The translations under genes and the position numbers were made by a program. This document shows, piece by piece, positions 1 through 11,074 of a stretch of 20,038 bases of DNA. This DNA comes from Intoshia linei (taxonomy: Eukaryota > Orthonectida > Rhopaluridae): positions 1 through 20,038 of the forward strand of contig LWCA01000704.1 of the NCBI GenBank assembly GCA_001642005.1, read 5' to 3'. Position 1 is the stretch's first letter. Every line of letters begins with the position of its first letter. The notes beneath the pieces were generated by a model, which was not told where the DNA came from, did not search any database, and saw only the letters and a list, made by a program, of their open reading frames with translations.

Positions 1-51
1 GATCAATGATATGGCCATGGTCATTTCTTGGGAATCAATGTCAACAATTAA

Positions 52-225
52 CCCATTTTCAAAAGAATAATTAATTGCGCGAAATTAACATTCATGAACC
101 AGAAAGAATATCTTACAAATGATGTTACCAATGTCAAAAATGCTCCTTCTGTTAATGACCCAGCGGAAAGAACATTAATGAAATTCAAGAAAGCCATTAC
201 TATATCTAATATAGAAGACGAATGA
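52..225 (+). pseudogene. Short fragment of a decayed repeat-family gene
   Basis: An open stretch follows a stop codon at 49-51, has an ATG at 94 and ends in TGA at 223-225. From the ATG it encodes 43 residues, including the segment APSVNDPAERTLMKFKKAI. This resembles a 'VNDxAER...' segment near the C terminus of an uncharacterised protein family that I remember as common in aphid genomes; the match is from memory only. The reading is cut off by the stop at 223 and has no full-length gene around it, so it is best treated as a relic. The opposite-strand open frame over 48-347 looks hydrophobic but is probably only its shadow. Function unknown. Confidence 0.35.
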
Positions 226-699
226 CAAAAAATAGTATCAATAATGAATGTTTTCAATAATAATGATTTATAATATTGTAAATGTATTATAATAAAGTTA
301 TTTCTTGAAAATTTTCTGAAATTTTTAATGTCTTCCTGCGGACTCAATCCTTAATTATATATATTAAAATTGAGCCATTCTTAATAATTTATTGATGTGA
401 ACCGAATTAGCCCTTAGCGGCAAGCAAAATATAAAAAAAAATGTAAAATGTTGACACCCTAATGTACATTGTACACTTTACATATGATAAATTTGGCAAT
501 TTAGTAAATGGTATTTATAAATATATTTTAAATTTTTTAATAAATTGAATTGTTTATACCATAGTGAGTTTCGGGTTTCAGTGAATGTTGATTGAGTGAA
601 AATAAAATGTAATTTACTAGATACATATAGAATGGATATTATGTAGATTCTACTAAAATTAAAGAAAAATGAATTTAATTAAAAAAGTTGTTTCTAAAT
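226..699. other. AT-rich non-coding stretch with one dispersed-repeat copy
   Basis: I see no coding frame here. The only recognisable element is a copy of the dispersed repeat ending in GACACCCTAATG at 453-464. Confidence 0.6.
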
Positions 700-729
700 C
701 AATGGTTCCCAAAATTTTGGGAACCACAG
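700..729. mobile_element. Minimal hAT-like relic: two terminal repeats without interior
   Basis: The sequence reads CAATGGTTCCCAAAA followed directly by TTTTGGGAACCACAG. The second half is the reverse complement of CTGTGGTTCCCAAAA, so this is a hAT-type terminal repeat joined tail to tail to its partner. Positions 703-726 form a perfect 24-nt palindrome. The flanks are TTCTAAAT (692-699) and GTCTAAAT (730-737), an 8-bp near-duplication (7 of 8), which is the size hAT elements make. The simplest reading is a hAT element whose interior is completely lost; a chance palindrome is the alternative. Confidence 0.55.
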
Positions 730-737
730 GTCTAAAT

Positions 738-3335
738 AATATTACCAGTTAGTATTTTAACGTTTTTGGTTAAATATTGAAACTTTCCTCAAAACCGGCA
801 ATAGTATGCACACCTAGAGCCGTTGCTTTAAGAAAAATATCCAGTTTTCCGAGTTATAATTAAAAAAATATTTTAACGGTATTGCTGCATATTCAATAAA
901 TAAAATTATTATGTTTCAAATAACCTTGACCATAAAACACATGCTTCAGTTTAATTGAAACTTCCTACGGTGGTAACATACATATATAATTATAATATAT
1001 AATATTATTCTATAGATAAAAGTAAATATGTTCACATCTTATTTATAGAAAATAGTCTTTTTACACTGAGAATAATTATTAAAAATAGTTACATTAATAT
1101 GTACAACTGTTTTTTGATTTCAAGTAACAATACGAAACTTATTGTACATTTAACAATACATTCACAATATTATTGAACATGTATAACTATTTATTTTTAG
1201 ATTGTACATTTTAATATTATTGAAACAATTAAATTATATACAAATAATTTAATACAATATAATGTATATACTAATAATTATTATTATAATTAATTCTATA
1301 ACCCGGCGTTCGATTTATTGGATTATTAAATTAAAAACTTAAAATATAATAAAAATATTATATTATAATATGGATTAAAAAGATTATTATCATGTGAAGC
1401 ATACATCCATGTAATAATTTTTAATATATAGGTTGTAATATTATATACATGATTTGTCTTTTTTGTTTTATTTAAAAATGTTTACATAAATTAGTCAGTA
1501 AACATATAAAATAAATGTACTGTATAATAATGAATGATAATTATAATTTTTATTATTACCATTATACACATTATTTGTATTTTTATTTTATTTTGTACAT
1601 GTAAACCAGAATTCTCAATTTTTCTCACATTACAGAGTAGTTACCCCTTACAAATCTATTTTATAAATTATCTATCCTAGCTACAGTAATTGAGGCAATG
1701 CCATTGACAATATATAACTATTTAAAAATTAGCTCCAAATCCTCACCCAGTTTTCACCAAGCACCATCTATAAAATGGTCTCACATTGGAAACATCGCTT
1801 TAAAATGATATTTATCAGCCAAGTCTAAAATTAAAATAAAAATGTATCTAACAGGCAGTAAATTTATAAATTAAATTATTTAGAAAAGCGATATATATTC
1901 ATTAACCTGTGTACTATGTAGTCCTGTGTATTTAAAATAATATAAGTAGCCATATGGTAAACATGGAAGTTTTTATTGTTTATGTAATGTTTCAATTTTT
2001 AAAATGACCACTTTTTCAAACTTTTTATATTTGAAAAATTCAAAATTTAAAAAATTACATTAATGAACATTAACTTTATAAATTTATATTGTAATGATAA
2101 GCAAAATAAATCATGCGTAAGAGTGACTTATAAGGCAAATTTTTGAATGTGTGTGGTTATGTAACCACTCTTTTGTGTATAAAAAATATAAATATAGTCA
2201 TATAAAAAAATTATTCAGCGAGGGCAAATTAATTAATTAATATTAATAATAAGAAATTTTAGAAAATATATTATTCCCGCATTTAAATCATTGAAAAAGG
2301 GGTACAGATTATGGAATAAAATTCATTAATAGAATTAGACTTTACCAACAATAGAAAAAGTTATTAGTAAAATCTATAAGGTGCAACAAATTAACAATGG
2401 AGAACAATTGTCCCTAATAATTCCAATTGTAGTCAGTGAGATATTCTAATGATGGACTCAGCAGAATATACCAGTTTAAAATTCTTTACGCAAATGTTAA
2501 CAAAAAAATTAAGATAAAATAATTCACTTTAACGTAAAAAGTAATGTGATGTGACGGTTCCGCCATCATTAATATATAACAATATTTTATAATTATTTTC
2601 TAAAAAATAATTTTTTTTTTTTATATTTCATTTTTTTAAACAATTTTAAAGTCCAAAAATCCACGCTATTAATTACAGACCTATAATTTGATTATATAAA
2701 ATTTAAAAATTTTTCGATAATTTGTGTTTTCCGCAACATTATAAGTGTTTGGGTACAAAGGTTTGCTTGAAAAAAATTTGTTTCGTTATATAGTGTAATA
2801 ACTTTTGGTACGTATTAATTTTTTTATCCAGATTTCATACGTGTCAAATTACTAATTTACATGTTAATTAATATGTTAATAATGTTATGCACTTTAGAAT
2901 GTAAATAACAAATGATCAATATTATAATTTAGTGTGGTTCAAAAAATTTGATAGACATTTTGACTATCTTATGGACAAATTTTGTGACATTGTCATTTTT
3001 GAAAAAAATATTTAAATTGAAACATGGCAACTTCACATCAATATCTTTTTTTCTTCTTCTTAAATACAGTATTCTCTCTATAACTCGTCATTTTTGGGAT
3101 TTAGAAAAAGTTGGCGAGATAGGTTATTTGGCGATATAGATAATTTAAAACTATAGAAACAGCAGATGAAACCTTTAAATTAAATTTTAAATTACATTAA
3201 AATGTTGCACAATAAATTGTAATACAAATTGTAAAATAACTTAACTTATTTTGAAGAATTGTTTTAAAACTTTTAGTTTATATTTTAAATTAATGGCGAG
3301 TTATAGAGTTGGCGAGTTGTGGAGAGAATACTGTA
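738..3335. other. Long AT-rich non-coding stretch
   Basis: No gene is supported. The open frame at 2948-3139 lacks an ATG at its start and has only low-complexity content. A small perfect hairpin lies at 2153-2168 (arms GTGGTTA and TAACCAC, 2-nt loop). The motif TAGNNNGTAA occurs at 1429 and 2895. A homopolymeric T run lies near 2610-2622. Confidence 0.6.
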
Positions 3336-3360
3336 GTATTATTTCGAAATATACTTAATA

Positions 3361-3435
3361 TTACATAAATGAATCAATCGCAAACTAATCGTCTTTAAAA
3401 TTCTCAAATTTTGGAAAAAATATAAAACGGTAATG
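3361..3435 (+). repeat. Dispersed repeat, copy B
   Basis: This 75-nt stretch, from TTACATAAATGAA to GGTAATG, aligns without gaps to 7862-7936 at roughly three quarters identity. Both share CTAATCGT and TCAAATTTTGGAAAA. Similarity seems to continue to the left of both copies. A hAT-like element is inserted directly after it, and repeat-like sequence resumes at 3636. Confidence 0.6.
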
Positions 3436-3635
3436 CAGTGATTCTCAATAGTTTTGGTTTTTTGTCACTTTCATATACAAATATGTGTTATAAAATGATA
3501 TCGATTCATATTATAATGGTTTCCAAATGTGATATTAGAAACAATTTTATGATGCGGCCCTCCACGTATTTGAGTTTGACATAAATGTTTACATGGTATT
3601 TGCCAAACTGTGGTAAAAAAGTTTGAGATTAACTG
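3436..3635. mobile_element. hAT-like miniature element (200 bp)
   Basis: The left end reads CAGTGATTCTCAATAGTTTT. The reverse complement of the right end reads CAGTTAATCTCAAACTTTTT, the usual look of hAT terminal repeats. The flanks are CGGTAATG (3428-3435) and CCGTAATG (3636-3643), 7 of 8 identical, matching the 8-bp duplication typical of hAT. It has no open frame, so any past movement would have needed a transposase from elsewhere. Confidence 0.7.
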
Positions 3636-3643
3636 CCGTAATG

Positions 3644-4798
3644 TATATAATTTTGATAATTTTTAATAATAATTATCATATAGTGGATAATATTATATAT
3701 ACAGGAAGTTTATATGATATTTATTATTGACTTATTATAATTTACTTTTTAAAATATCTCATAATACTTTTACCAAATAGGTAGTATACTTTATTATATT
3801 TTATAGACTTAGTTAAATATTTTATGCATATACACGTACAAATATAAATAAATGTACATTGTACATTGTACTCTGAGTTTAGGAGCCACTCCTTTAAAGG
3901 AATAATAATATAAGAGAGTAGCATTTTGAAGTCAGATTGATTGAATTTAGTTTTTTGCTAGAATTAAAAAAATTCGCCTTCGGCATAACTAACTACTGTT
4001 TGTACAATGTAAATAACGGTTAACCTAATATAGCTATGCAGTTTCAAAAATATAATATTGATTTTTATCTTATTGTACAATATGTATAAAGTAAAATTAG
4101 CGTAATTCATTTTATCAAATATAATGATAGAGAGTAAATTATTTTATTAACAATTGTAAATAAATAAATAATTTTAATTAAATTAAATAATTATTATTAT
4201 TTGAGCTAGAAACAAATTTAAAACAATAAACTGTATAACTAAACATAAAGAACAATATTATAAAGTCGGTACCACGTTTAAAAGCTCAAACGCCAATTTC
4301 CGTTATAATAAAGTTAAGTTTTAATTTCTCCAGAATATTTTTACAGTGATATTTAAAATGACAAACGCAACTCGAATAAATAGCGTTAAATGTTTTTGAT
4401 TGCGAATTAGTTTTTCTATTTTAAAATCACACACTTTTAGTGTTAATTGCCCATCAAATTCTAAAATTTTCGAAAAAATGTGACACCCTAAACAGCATAG
4501 TACAGAAATTTAAACAGTTCTTATATGTATTACAGATAAAAATTCAAATTGAAATACATTCTTAAAAAAAATAAAAAAAATAAAAAAAATAACAAAAAGT
4601 GCAATTTATTTACAAAAAAGCATAACAATTACCATGATTTGTCACTTACAGACAGTGTCAATTGTCGCTTACAAAAATGTACTTAACTATGGACGCATTA
4701 GTAAACATTTACAACTGAACAACTGTTCTTATAGAGTGTTCTTGTAGGAAGATTTTAGTGTATCTCATTTCACTCACTTTCACCAACGCCAGTTTATG
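3644..4798. other. AT-rich non-coding stretch
   Basis: No gene is supported; the minus-strand frame 3742-3924 is low-complexity. A degraded copy of the dispersed repeat ends in TGTGACACCCTAA near 4478-4490. Confidence 0.55.
4563..4590 (+). repeat. Short tandem repeat (TAAAAAAAA)x3
   Basis: Three exact 9-nt units of T followed by eight A lie in a row, followed by a fourth T. This is a simple AT microsatellite. Confidence 0.85.
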
Positions 4799-5110
4799 TA
4801 AAGCTGCCAGATTAAAAACGTATTAAAAACGTAATCATATTACTTAGTTACAAAATTATAATGTTGAATTGGAATTTTACTAGTTTTTAGTTTTAAACTA
4901 AATAAAATACAATTATAAATTAAAATTTAATTTAAATATTTTATTATTTGAATTGTAAATGATTTCACATTATTTGAATTAATCGTATATCGTAGCGTAT
5001 TACATTTTAAAAATTATTAAAGTTTATTATAATAAACTTATATTTTTAGTACGTTTTTATCAGTGCTGCCTAAAACTTACTTTTACAAAAAAAACGTACT
5101 GGCAGCTTTA
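4799..5110. mobile_element. Miniature inverted-repeat element with perfect 7-bp duplication
   Basis: The left end TAAAGCTGCCAG (4799-4810) is exactly repeated in inverse orientation as CTGGCAGCTTTA (5099-5110). The flanks are GTTTATG at 4792-4798 and GTTTATG at 5111-5117, a perfect 7-bp direct repeat. Further inside, both ends carry AACGTA-type sequence, so the inverted similarity goes a little beyond the first 12 bp. The 312-bp element has no coding frame. I do not recognise its superfamily; a 7-bp duplication is not the hAT size and the ends do not look like hAT. Confidence 0.75.
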
Positions 5111-5117
5111 GTTTATG

Positions 5118-7835
5118 AGATGTTTTCACTATAAAAAGGTAAAGCAAATACATAAACATACATTTTAGAAAGTAAATTAATTATAATTATTGTATATTAT
5201 CAAATATGTCCTTCGTTAATTATATTATCAATCATTAGTATTTAAATTAACTGTATGTAATGTTATATTATTCTATATTAATATTCAGTTGGTAAAAAAA
5301 TATTATGAAATTTTTTAAATATTGGTATTATTAGTGATAATAGTGTTATTATATCTTGCATAAAGTTATAATTTGTTTCATCACACTGCATTTAATAAAT
5401 TTTCCATCATATATGACATATTTTATTTTTCTTCACATTTCTCTCTAAAAATGGATCATAGTGTTTTTATTAACATGAATTAAATAGTTTTATTTCAAAG
5501 ATTTGAATGTGGTAAGTAAGTTACACACTACAACATTTTTCGAAGTAATTTGTATATATTTTGTCTAATTTATAACACTTTGTAACTGATACTCTTCTAA
5601 CTCGATTGACATGGTATCAGTATTTGGTGGCTTCCACGTTCCAAAACATTATTTGTAAACACATTTTAATAAAATAATTTAGTAGCATCGTCACCGAACG
5701 CGCGATTGAACCACCATTCCGACCCACTTGTTTGAATAATATCGTTTTATGTAGTTTGGTCATAATATTGGGTAGCATAAATATATAATATACTATTTAG
5801 GAAGTAGACTAATCAATTTTTTATAATTTGAATACAATGACATGAAATATTTTAGATATATATTATAAATACATATGTATATCATATAAATATATTATAA
5901 TTTGTAATATTATCAACTTTAGATAGTAATAATATATTTTAATATAATAATGTTACATGTACATTGAAATTGGAACAGTAAATTTATAACATTAATATTT
6001 ATCATAATGTTGATAATTTTAAATTTTTTACAAATTTTGTATTTTTTATAAATCTAAGACACGTTTCAATTAATAAAAATCGATAATTGGGGATTTTAAT
6101 CTTGAAGAACTCAATTTTTGACAATCAAATTTGACATAAAACATCACTCTCAAAAACTGTAATAGTAATAATAAATTTTTAAAACTCGACCCCTCTTACT
6201 TTCTTATATAAACTAGGACAAACAAATACATAAACAGACATACATTTTAAACTAAATGACTTGGTATAAGTAAGGATTAATCGTTATAAATTTTTATAGA
6301 TTGCCAAGCCTAGTAACTACATAAATGTGTATTTTATGATGTTACAAATTTTTAGAAAGTTTCTATTGTAAATTAAATGTTTAATTTTCCATTACATGTA
6401 TTTTACAATTAAATTTTGATTTTTCGCTATGAATCTTTACATGAACTGAGTTGCATATTTTGAGATAGTCAATACAAATAATATGTACATATATATACAT
6501 GTATATATCACATTATTTTCAATAAAAATTTAGAAGGTAAATAACATTAATTCAACTACATATTACCTATTAACATATTTAAAACTTAATAATTGATAAA
6601 TTAAAATTATTAATTAGATTCTTTATTAATTTTAGATTAATCAATTTAGACTGTAATTATAATTTTATTTTCAAAATTATTACTGCCGTCTAAATCAAAT
6701 CTAGGTTTATAAAATTATGCTAGAAAAATATACATATTAATAGTATATAAAACAGTATATTAATATTAAATTAAAACATTGTTTTAATAGTACGCGTTAA
6801 TCTCTGCAACACAATTATATTAAATACATAATAGTAGGTAAAATTCAATATTTTATAATATTATTATATATTCAATATTAAATTAAATAATTAAATATTT
6901 ATATAAAATTACACAGTTGGTAAATTAAACTTAATAAAAATATGATTGACTTTAAATTATACTTTTCATCGTGATATTAATAAAATATTATTACTAATAA
7001 GATATTATTAATTTGATGTTATCAACATTAATATGACTGAGATATATTCAAAATTATTTATGGTATATTTATTCTTGGTTAGAGAGTAGATTCAAATATA
7101 TTATTCCTATTTACATTAAATCAAAAATATATAAAAAATAAAACTAATTATTTATTTATTAATTGTTAGAAATTAGTAAATTGATATAAAATAAAATAGA
7201 CAGAATTTTTATAATTCTCACAATATCTCAATAATTTCAAACGCTCAAGAAACCAAGTTTTTAAATACTCCCTTAATACCGACATATCATATAATTAATC
7301 TCTAATTATATAGAAAGTAATTGTTTTTTACTAATCATAATCATATTATTACAAATCTTATGTTTCTAAAATAGGCGGTAATGATTTGATATTTACTTTA
7401 ATTTATTGAAAATAGCTTTAATGATTAAAGTTTAATCAATTAAAATATTATTCCATTATCATTAATAATTGTAAATGTAATAGAAGGTAATCTAACATAA
7501 TTTATCCAGAAATTAATAATGATTATTATTAATAACGATTTAAAAAAAGTATTACATTATACTACTTTATTATATTAAGTATATATTATATACGATACAT
7601 ATTTATTAGATTTTAAAGGATCTAAACCATCTTTAAAACCCAAAATAAATGTTGTATTGTCAAATTCGAAAAATAATCATATATAATAAAATATGGGGCC
7701 AACATAAATTTTCAATAACCATGAATATTTGGTTATTTATCGTTATGACTCGAATAAAGTTCTGTTTTTATTTTTCCATAATATTTATATATCAAAGAAT
7801 TAAAATGACGACCCACATGAATATCTATTTTTAAA
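5118..7835. other. Long AT-rich non-coding stretch with recurrent TAGNNNGTAA motif
   Basis: No gene is supported; the frame 7649-7834 is low-complexity. A locally GC-richer patch lies at 5690-5735. Its reverse complement contains GGTTCAATCGCGCG, faintly like a tRNA/SINE B box, but no complete tRNA can be folded. TAGNNNGTAA occurs at 5166, 5920, 6531, 6647, 7311, 7372 and 7481. Confidence 0.5.
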
Positions 7836-7861
7836 TATTATATTTCAAACTATTCTTAGTG

Positions 7862-7936
7862 TTACATAAATGAACAGATTGTGATCTAATCGTTCTTAAC
7901 ATTATCAAATTTTGGAAAATATTGGACACTCTAATG
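7862..7936 (+). repeat. Dispersed repeat, copy D
   Basis: This is an ungapped 75-nt partner of 3361-3435, starting TTACATAAATGAA and ending CTCTAATG. Like copy B, it is interrupted at its end by a hAT-like element. Confidence 0.6.
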
Positions 7937-8232
7937 CAGGGGTCGGCAACCTTTTGCATCCAGTAAGCCACTTTTTTTAAATTAAAAGATTATAGGGCCC
8001 GGTTTTGAAAATTTAAACATAATATATTTCAATTATTACTAAAGTAAAACGGTTATAATATATTCAACAAATAAAATCCAGGGTGATCTGAAAATTCAGT
8101 ATTAAAATGATAATGAGCCAATTATAGTAGAAAATGTTTAAGTCAGTATTTAAAATTTAAAAATAAATAATGTACACATTTACTGAAAGAACCAACAAAA
8201 TTATTCTGTGGGCCACTGGTTGGCGACCCCTG
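7937..8232. mobile_element. hAT-like miniature element (296 bp)
   Basis: The left end reads CAGGGGTCGGCAACC. The right end is GGTTGGCGACCCCTG, whose reverse complement matches the left at 14 of 15 positions. A perfect 8-bp target-site duplication, CTCTAATG, flanks it at 7929-7936 and 8233-8240. CAGGGGTCGGCAA is a familiar hAT terminal sequence. The interior is AT-rich and non-coding. Confidence 0.9.
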
Positions 8233-8240
8233 CTCTAATG

Positions 8241-8681
8241 CGCATATATAATTATCTTGTTAATATCTGATATTATTAAATTCATTTTTGTATGCTGCAA
8301 AATTTTGACATGTAATAACTTATAAATGCGACAAATAACAGTATAGACCGTAGCTTTAGTCTACGATAAATCGTGTCAAAGATACATTATTTAATTTATA
8401 CTTTAATTTACAGAAAGTATAGTTTTTATATATTAATTTAAAATCTTATAAAAAAAATTAAATGAGAATCAAAATTGTAAAATACGCCTATAATGCTTAA
8501 TTATAGAATGTAAATTCATTGAAAAAATTTAAATTATTATATATACTACATTCTTTATATTATATGATTTATTTATTGATTATGATTTATATTATTTTAT
8601 TAATGTGTAAATAAAATATAGGCTGTAATGATTTTTTGAATATAATAATAATATTTACAATGTATTTTCTGTATTTTAAAT
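8241..8681. other. AT-rich non-coding spacer
   Basis: I see no gene. TAGNNNGTAA occurs at 8504 and 8619, 115 nt apart. Confidence 0.55.
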
Positions 8682-9080
8682 CAGGGTGGTCCAAAGCGTG
8701 ACCATCGGGCCGCATACAGTCTGGCAAATTGTTTTTTAGTATATTTTAAAAAATATTGACTTACAGAAATATGATAATTCCCGCATTACCTATAATTAAT
8801 TTAAATTTTTTAGAAATAATTATGTCTTCCTGTACTAATTATTCACAACTTCTTACTTTTTGGATCTTTTGTACTACTATGACTTTATATAATAATAATT
8901 ATATTTTTAATTGGCGGAATATTCATATGATGATACTCGCAGTAATTTTCTGATTACTCTGTGAAATTTTTACTTTTTTTACTCACATTTGCCTTTTGAG
9001 TATATTTTTAATGTTGTGACCCGCAAAATTTAAAAAATTTATTTTTTGGCCTTCACTGGTTATGAGTTTGAATGGCCCTA
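8682..9080. mobile_element. Diverged hAT-like element (399 bp)
   Basis: The left end CAGGGTGGTCCAAAGCGTGA and the reverse complement of the right end, TAGGGCCATTCAAACTCATA, are diverged inverted repeats. Both continue into ...ACCA...GGCC. The flanks TTTTAAAT (8674-8681) and TTTTAGAT (9081-9088) agree at 7 of 8 positions. The ends fit an old hAT element of the kind starting CAGGG(T)GGTC. The 65-residue open frame inside has no recognisable domain and is probably chance. Confidence 0.6.
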
Positions 9081-9310
9081 TTTTAGATTATAGAAAATGA
9101 GGTCGTTAGTAGTAATATAATAAACATGACAACCATTCAGAGCTCTAAAATTCCATACTTTTATTTTATTAAACAGCCAGATAATTGTACTGTTGAACAA
9201 AGTCTATATTTAAATTAATAAATCAATAATGTCAGTTTAATTTTTCTATAATATTTAAGATAATCAAATACACATCGTTACTGTTATATTTTTATAGTGC
9301 ATATTATATA

Positions 9311-9384
9311 ATTACTTAAATCAAGCGACTAAGAACTAAAAGTTCTTAAAATTCTCAAATTTTTTAAAAAATGTGACACTCTAA
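9311..9384 (+). repeat. Dispersed repeat, copy E
   Basis: It shares GTTCTTAAAATTCTCAAATT and TGTGACACTCTAA with copies B, C and D. No transposon interrupts it, and sequence resembling the right flanks of copies B and D follows directly (TATATAATAG...TTATCATAT). Confidence 0.5.
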
Positions 9385-10101
9385 AAGTATATAATAGTAT
9401 ATTAATTATTTATCATATGCAGCTAGTAAATTTAATAATCTACTAATTGTATTTTTGAATCTAATTTATGAAATAAATTTCTAATTTTAGGTTGTAATTT
9501 TTAATCTTAGCAATTAAGTGATATTAATGTCACAATAAAAACCAGATAAAAATTATATTATTATACAATTCAAATGTTAATTGTGGTTATTATAAATTAT
9601 AATAGTAAAATGGATGCATATTAAAAAATATTAATATAGTATGTAAATTTAAATAATATTGAAATATTAATTTATATATATATTAATAATAATTACATAT
9701 TATCAATATGCATTGTTTACTTTATAAACTCAAAATTGTTAATGTTTAAATTCTTAATATATAAAATTAGGTTGTAAAATTTAATTTGTATACATGTACT
9801 ATAAAATAATGTTAACAGAAATTGGCATACTTTTAAATGACATAAAATTAACTTTCACTGCAAACGCAGAATACAAATAAAAATTACTTGGAATTTTAAA
9901 ATTTTATCTACTTAATTGACCATTGTTTTTGTAATTTCAAATATTGCCAAAACTAAGTTACTAAAAAGTATTCATATTTTTACATCTATTTTAGAAATTA
10001 TTGGAATAAAGCAAAATTCACTATTTTGTCATTAAAATATTATTTATTTTACAAATTAGACATAATTTATAGCGCACTATCAAAAGATCCTAAATAACAT
10101 A

Positions 10102-10327
10102 ATCGTAAATCAAATGATTGTAAAAAATAAACTTCATAAGTAAACTAAATATACTAAATTGAATTGGATAAAAAATATTATTTTTTTTGTAATATGGTTT
10201 GTAGGTATAATATGGTATCTTAATATTTCAGTTTTAACTTAGGTCTGTAGTCTAAACTAAATGAACTAATTAATAAATTATTTAATGTAAACTTGAACAA
10301 AATAAATATGATCTTTTGATTTACGAT
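10102..10327. repeat. Candidate inverted-repeat element
   Basis: ATCGTAAATCAAATGAT at the left and ATCTTTTGATTTACGAT at the right are inverted copies with one or two differences. I found no convincing target-site duplication, so this may be a worn miniature transposon or chance. Confidence 0.3.
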
Positions 10328-10619
10328 ATTTTGAACGGACACGATAATTTATATACACAGTATCATAATCAAGTACATTCAATTATTTCCATACTAATGT
10401 AATTAATATGTTGTGATGTTGAGAAAAACTGATAGCAAAGATGGATCCAAAAATTTTAAAATAAAATTTTAGCCAACATACACAGTACATCCTCAAAATA
10501 TTTTCCAAAAGTCAAGTATATATATCCAACAATTCTAGTTTTTTTTATTTTGTTTTAAAAATAGTGGATAGGCTCAAACCATACTGAAATTAAATATAAA
10601 CTACCAATAAATAAATTAT

Positions 10620-10625
10620 TTTATT
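10620..10625 (-). promoter_or_regulatory. Candidate polyadenylation signal for DDX1
   Basis: On the minus strand this reads AATAAA, about 50 nt past the DDX1 stop codon at 10675-10677. In DNA this rich in A and T the hexamer is common, so position is the main argument. Confidence 0.4.
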
Positions 10626-10674
10626 TTGAAAAGTAAAATAAAATTATAAACATGAAATGACATAAAAAACATAA

Positions 10675-11074
10675 TCAAACTAAAAAATTAAAATAAAACA
10701 ATTGAGCTTCTTTTTCAAGGTGAGATAGTTCATATAATGCAGACGAAATTTCTTCTCTTTTAAGGTTATCACCAGATTCATGGAGTTCTTCTCGTTTGAG
10801 TATTTCTCCATACTTGATATTACAGTTTGATTTGGAAATAGTTTCGTCAAGTTCACCCATTAATGGTAATTTAGAATTAAAATCTTGTATAAAACTAATA
10901 GTTTCCCCTATATGCTCTTCGATTTCAGACAACAAAGATAATTCGTCGTACCATATACAACAACCACCTTGATCGACCAATCGAGTATTTTGACAATTTC
11001 TACCACGATTCATGCATTTGTGGTACCATACTTTTTCCTTTTCTTGAGCAACTAAACTTATCGCAATTCCGATC
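10675..11074 (-). CDS. DDX1: DDX1 terminal exon
   Basis: It completes the codon for R, then encodes [40 protein letters not shown] and [12 protein letters not shown], closely matching the DDX1 C-terminal extension. It ends [15 protein letters not shown] with TGA at 10675-10677, about 11 residues before the human end, which has LPNQLF after this point. Confidence 0.93.

Larger units (their letters stand above)
9089..10619. other. AT-rich non-coding stretch downstream of DDX1
   Basis: No gene is supported. It holds dispersed-repeat copy E (9311-9384, ending GTGACACTCTAA), the motif TAGGTTGTAA at 9488 and 9768, and a candidate inverted-repeat element at 10102-10327. Confidence 0.55.

Noticed and set aside
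48-347. 99-residue hydrophobic minus-strand frame resembling a membrane protein
   Set aside because: It overlaps the better plus-strand fragment at 52-225 and its hydrophobicity is what the antisense of that coding fragment would give. No family recognised.
2948-3139. 63-residue open frame
   Set aside because: It has no ATG at its 5' end, is low-complexity and is not accompanied by splice or family signals.
3742-3924. 60-residue minus-strand frame rich in Ile, Tyr and Lys
   Set aside because: Composition is that of random AT-rich DNA; no motif.
5608-5640. ATGGTATCAG followed by a GC-richer stretch, like an LTR-element primer binding site
   Set aside because: No flanking LTR pair and no polymerase-like coding sequence nearby.
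8756-8953. 65-residue open frame
   Set aside because: It lies inside the worn hAT-like element, is AT-biased and has no domain.
1-10600. CRISPR array or bacterial satellite suggested by short recurrent motifs
   Set aside because: Repeats are degenerate, dispersed and AT-rich; the sequence has eukaryotic introns and transposons, and no cas-like gene.
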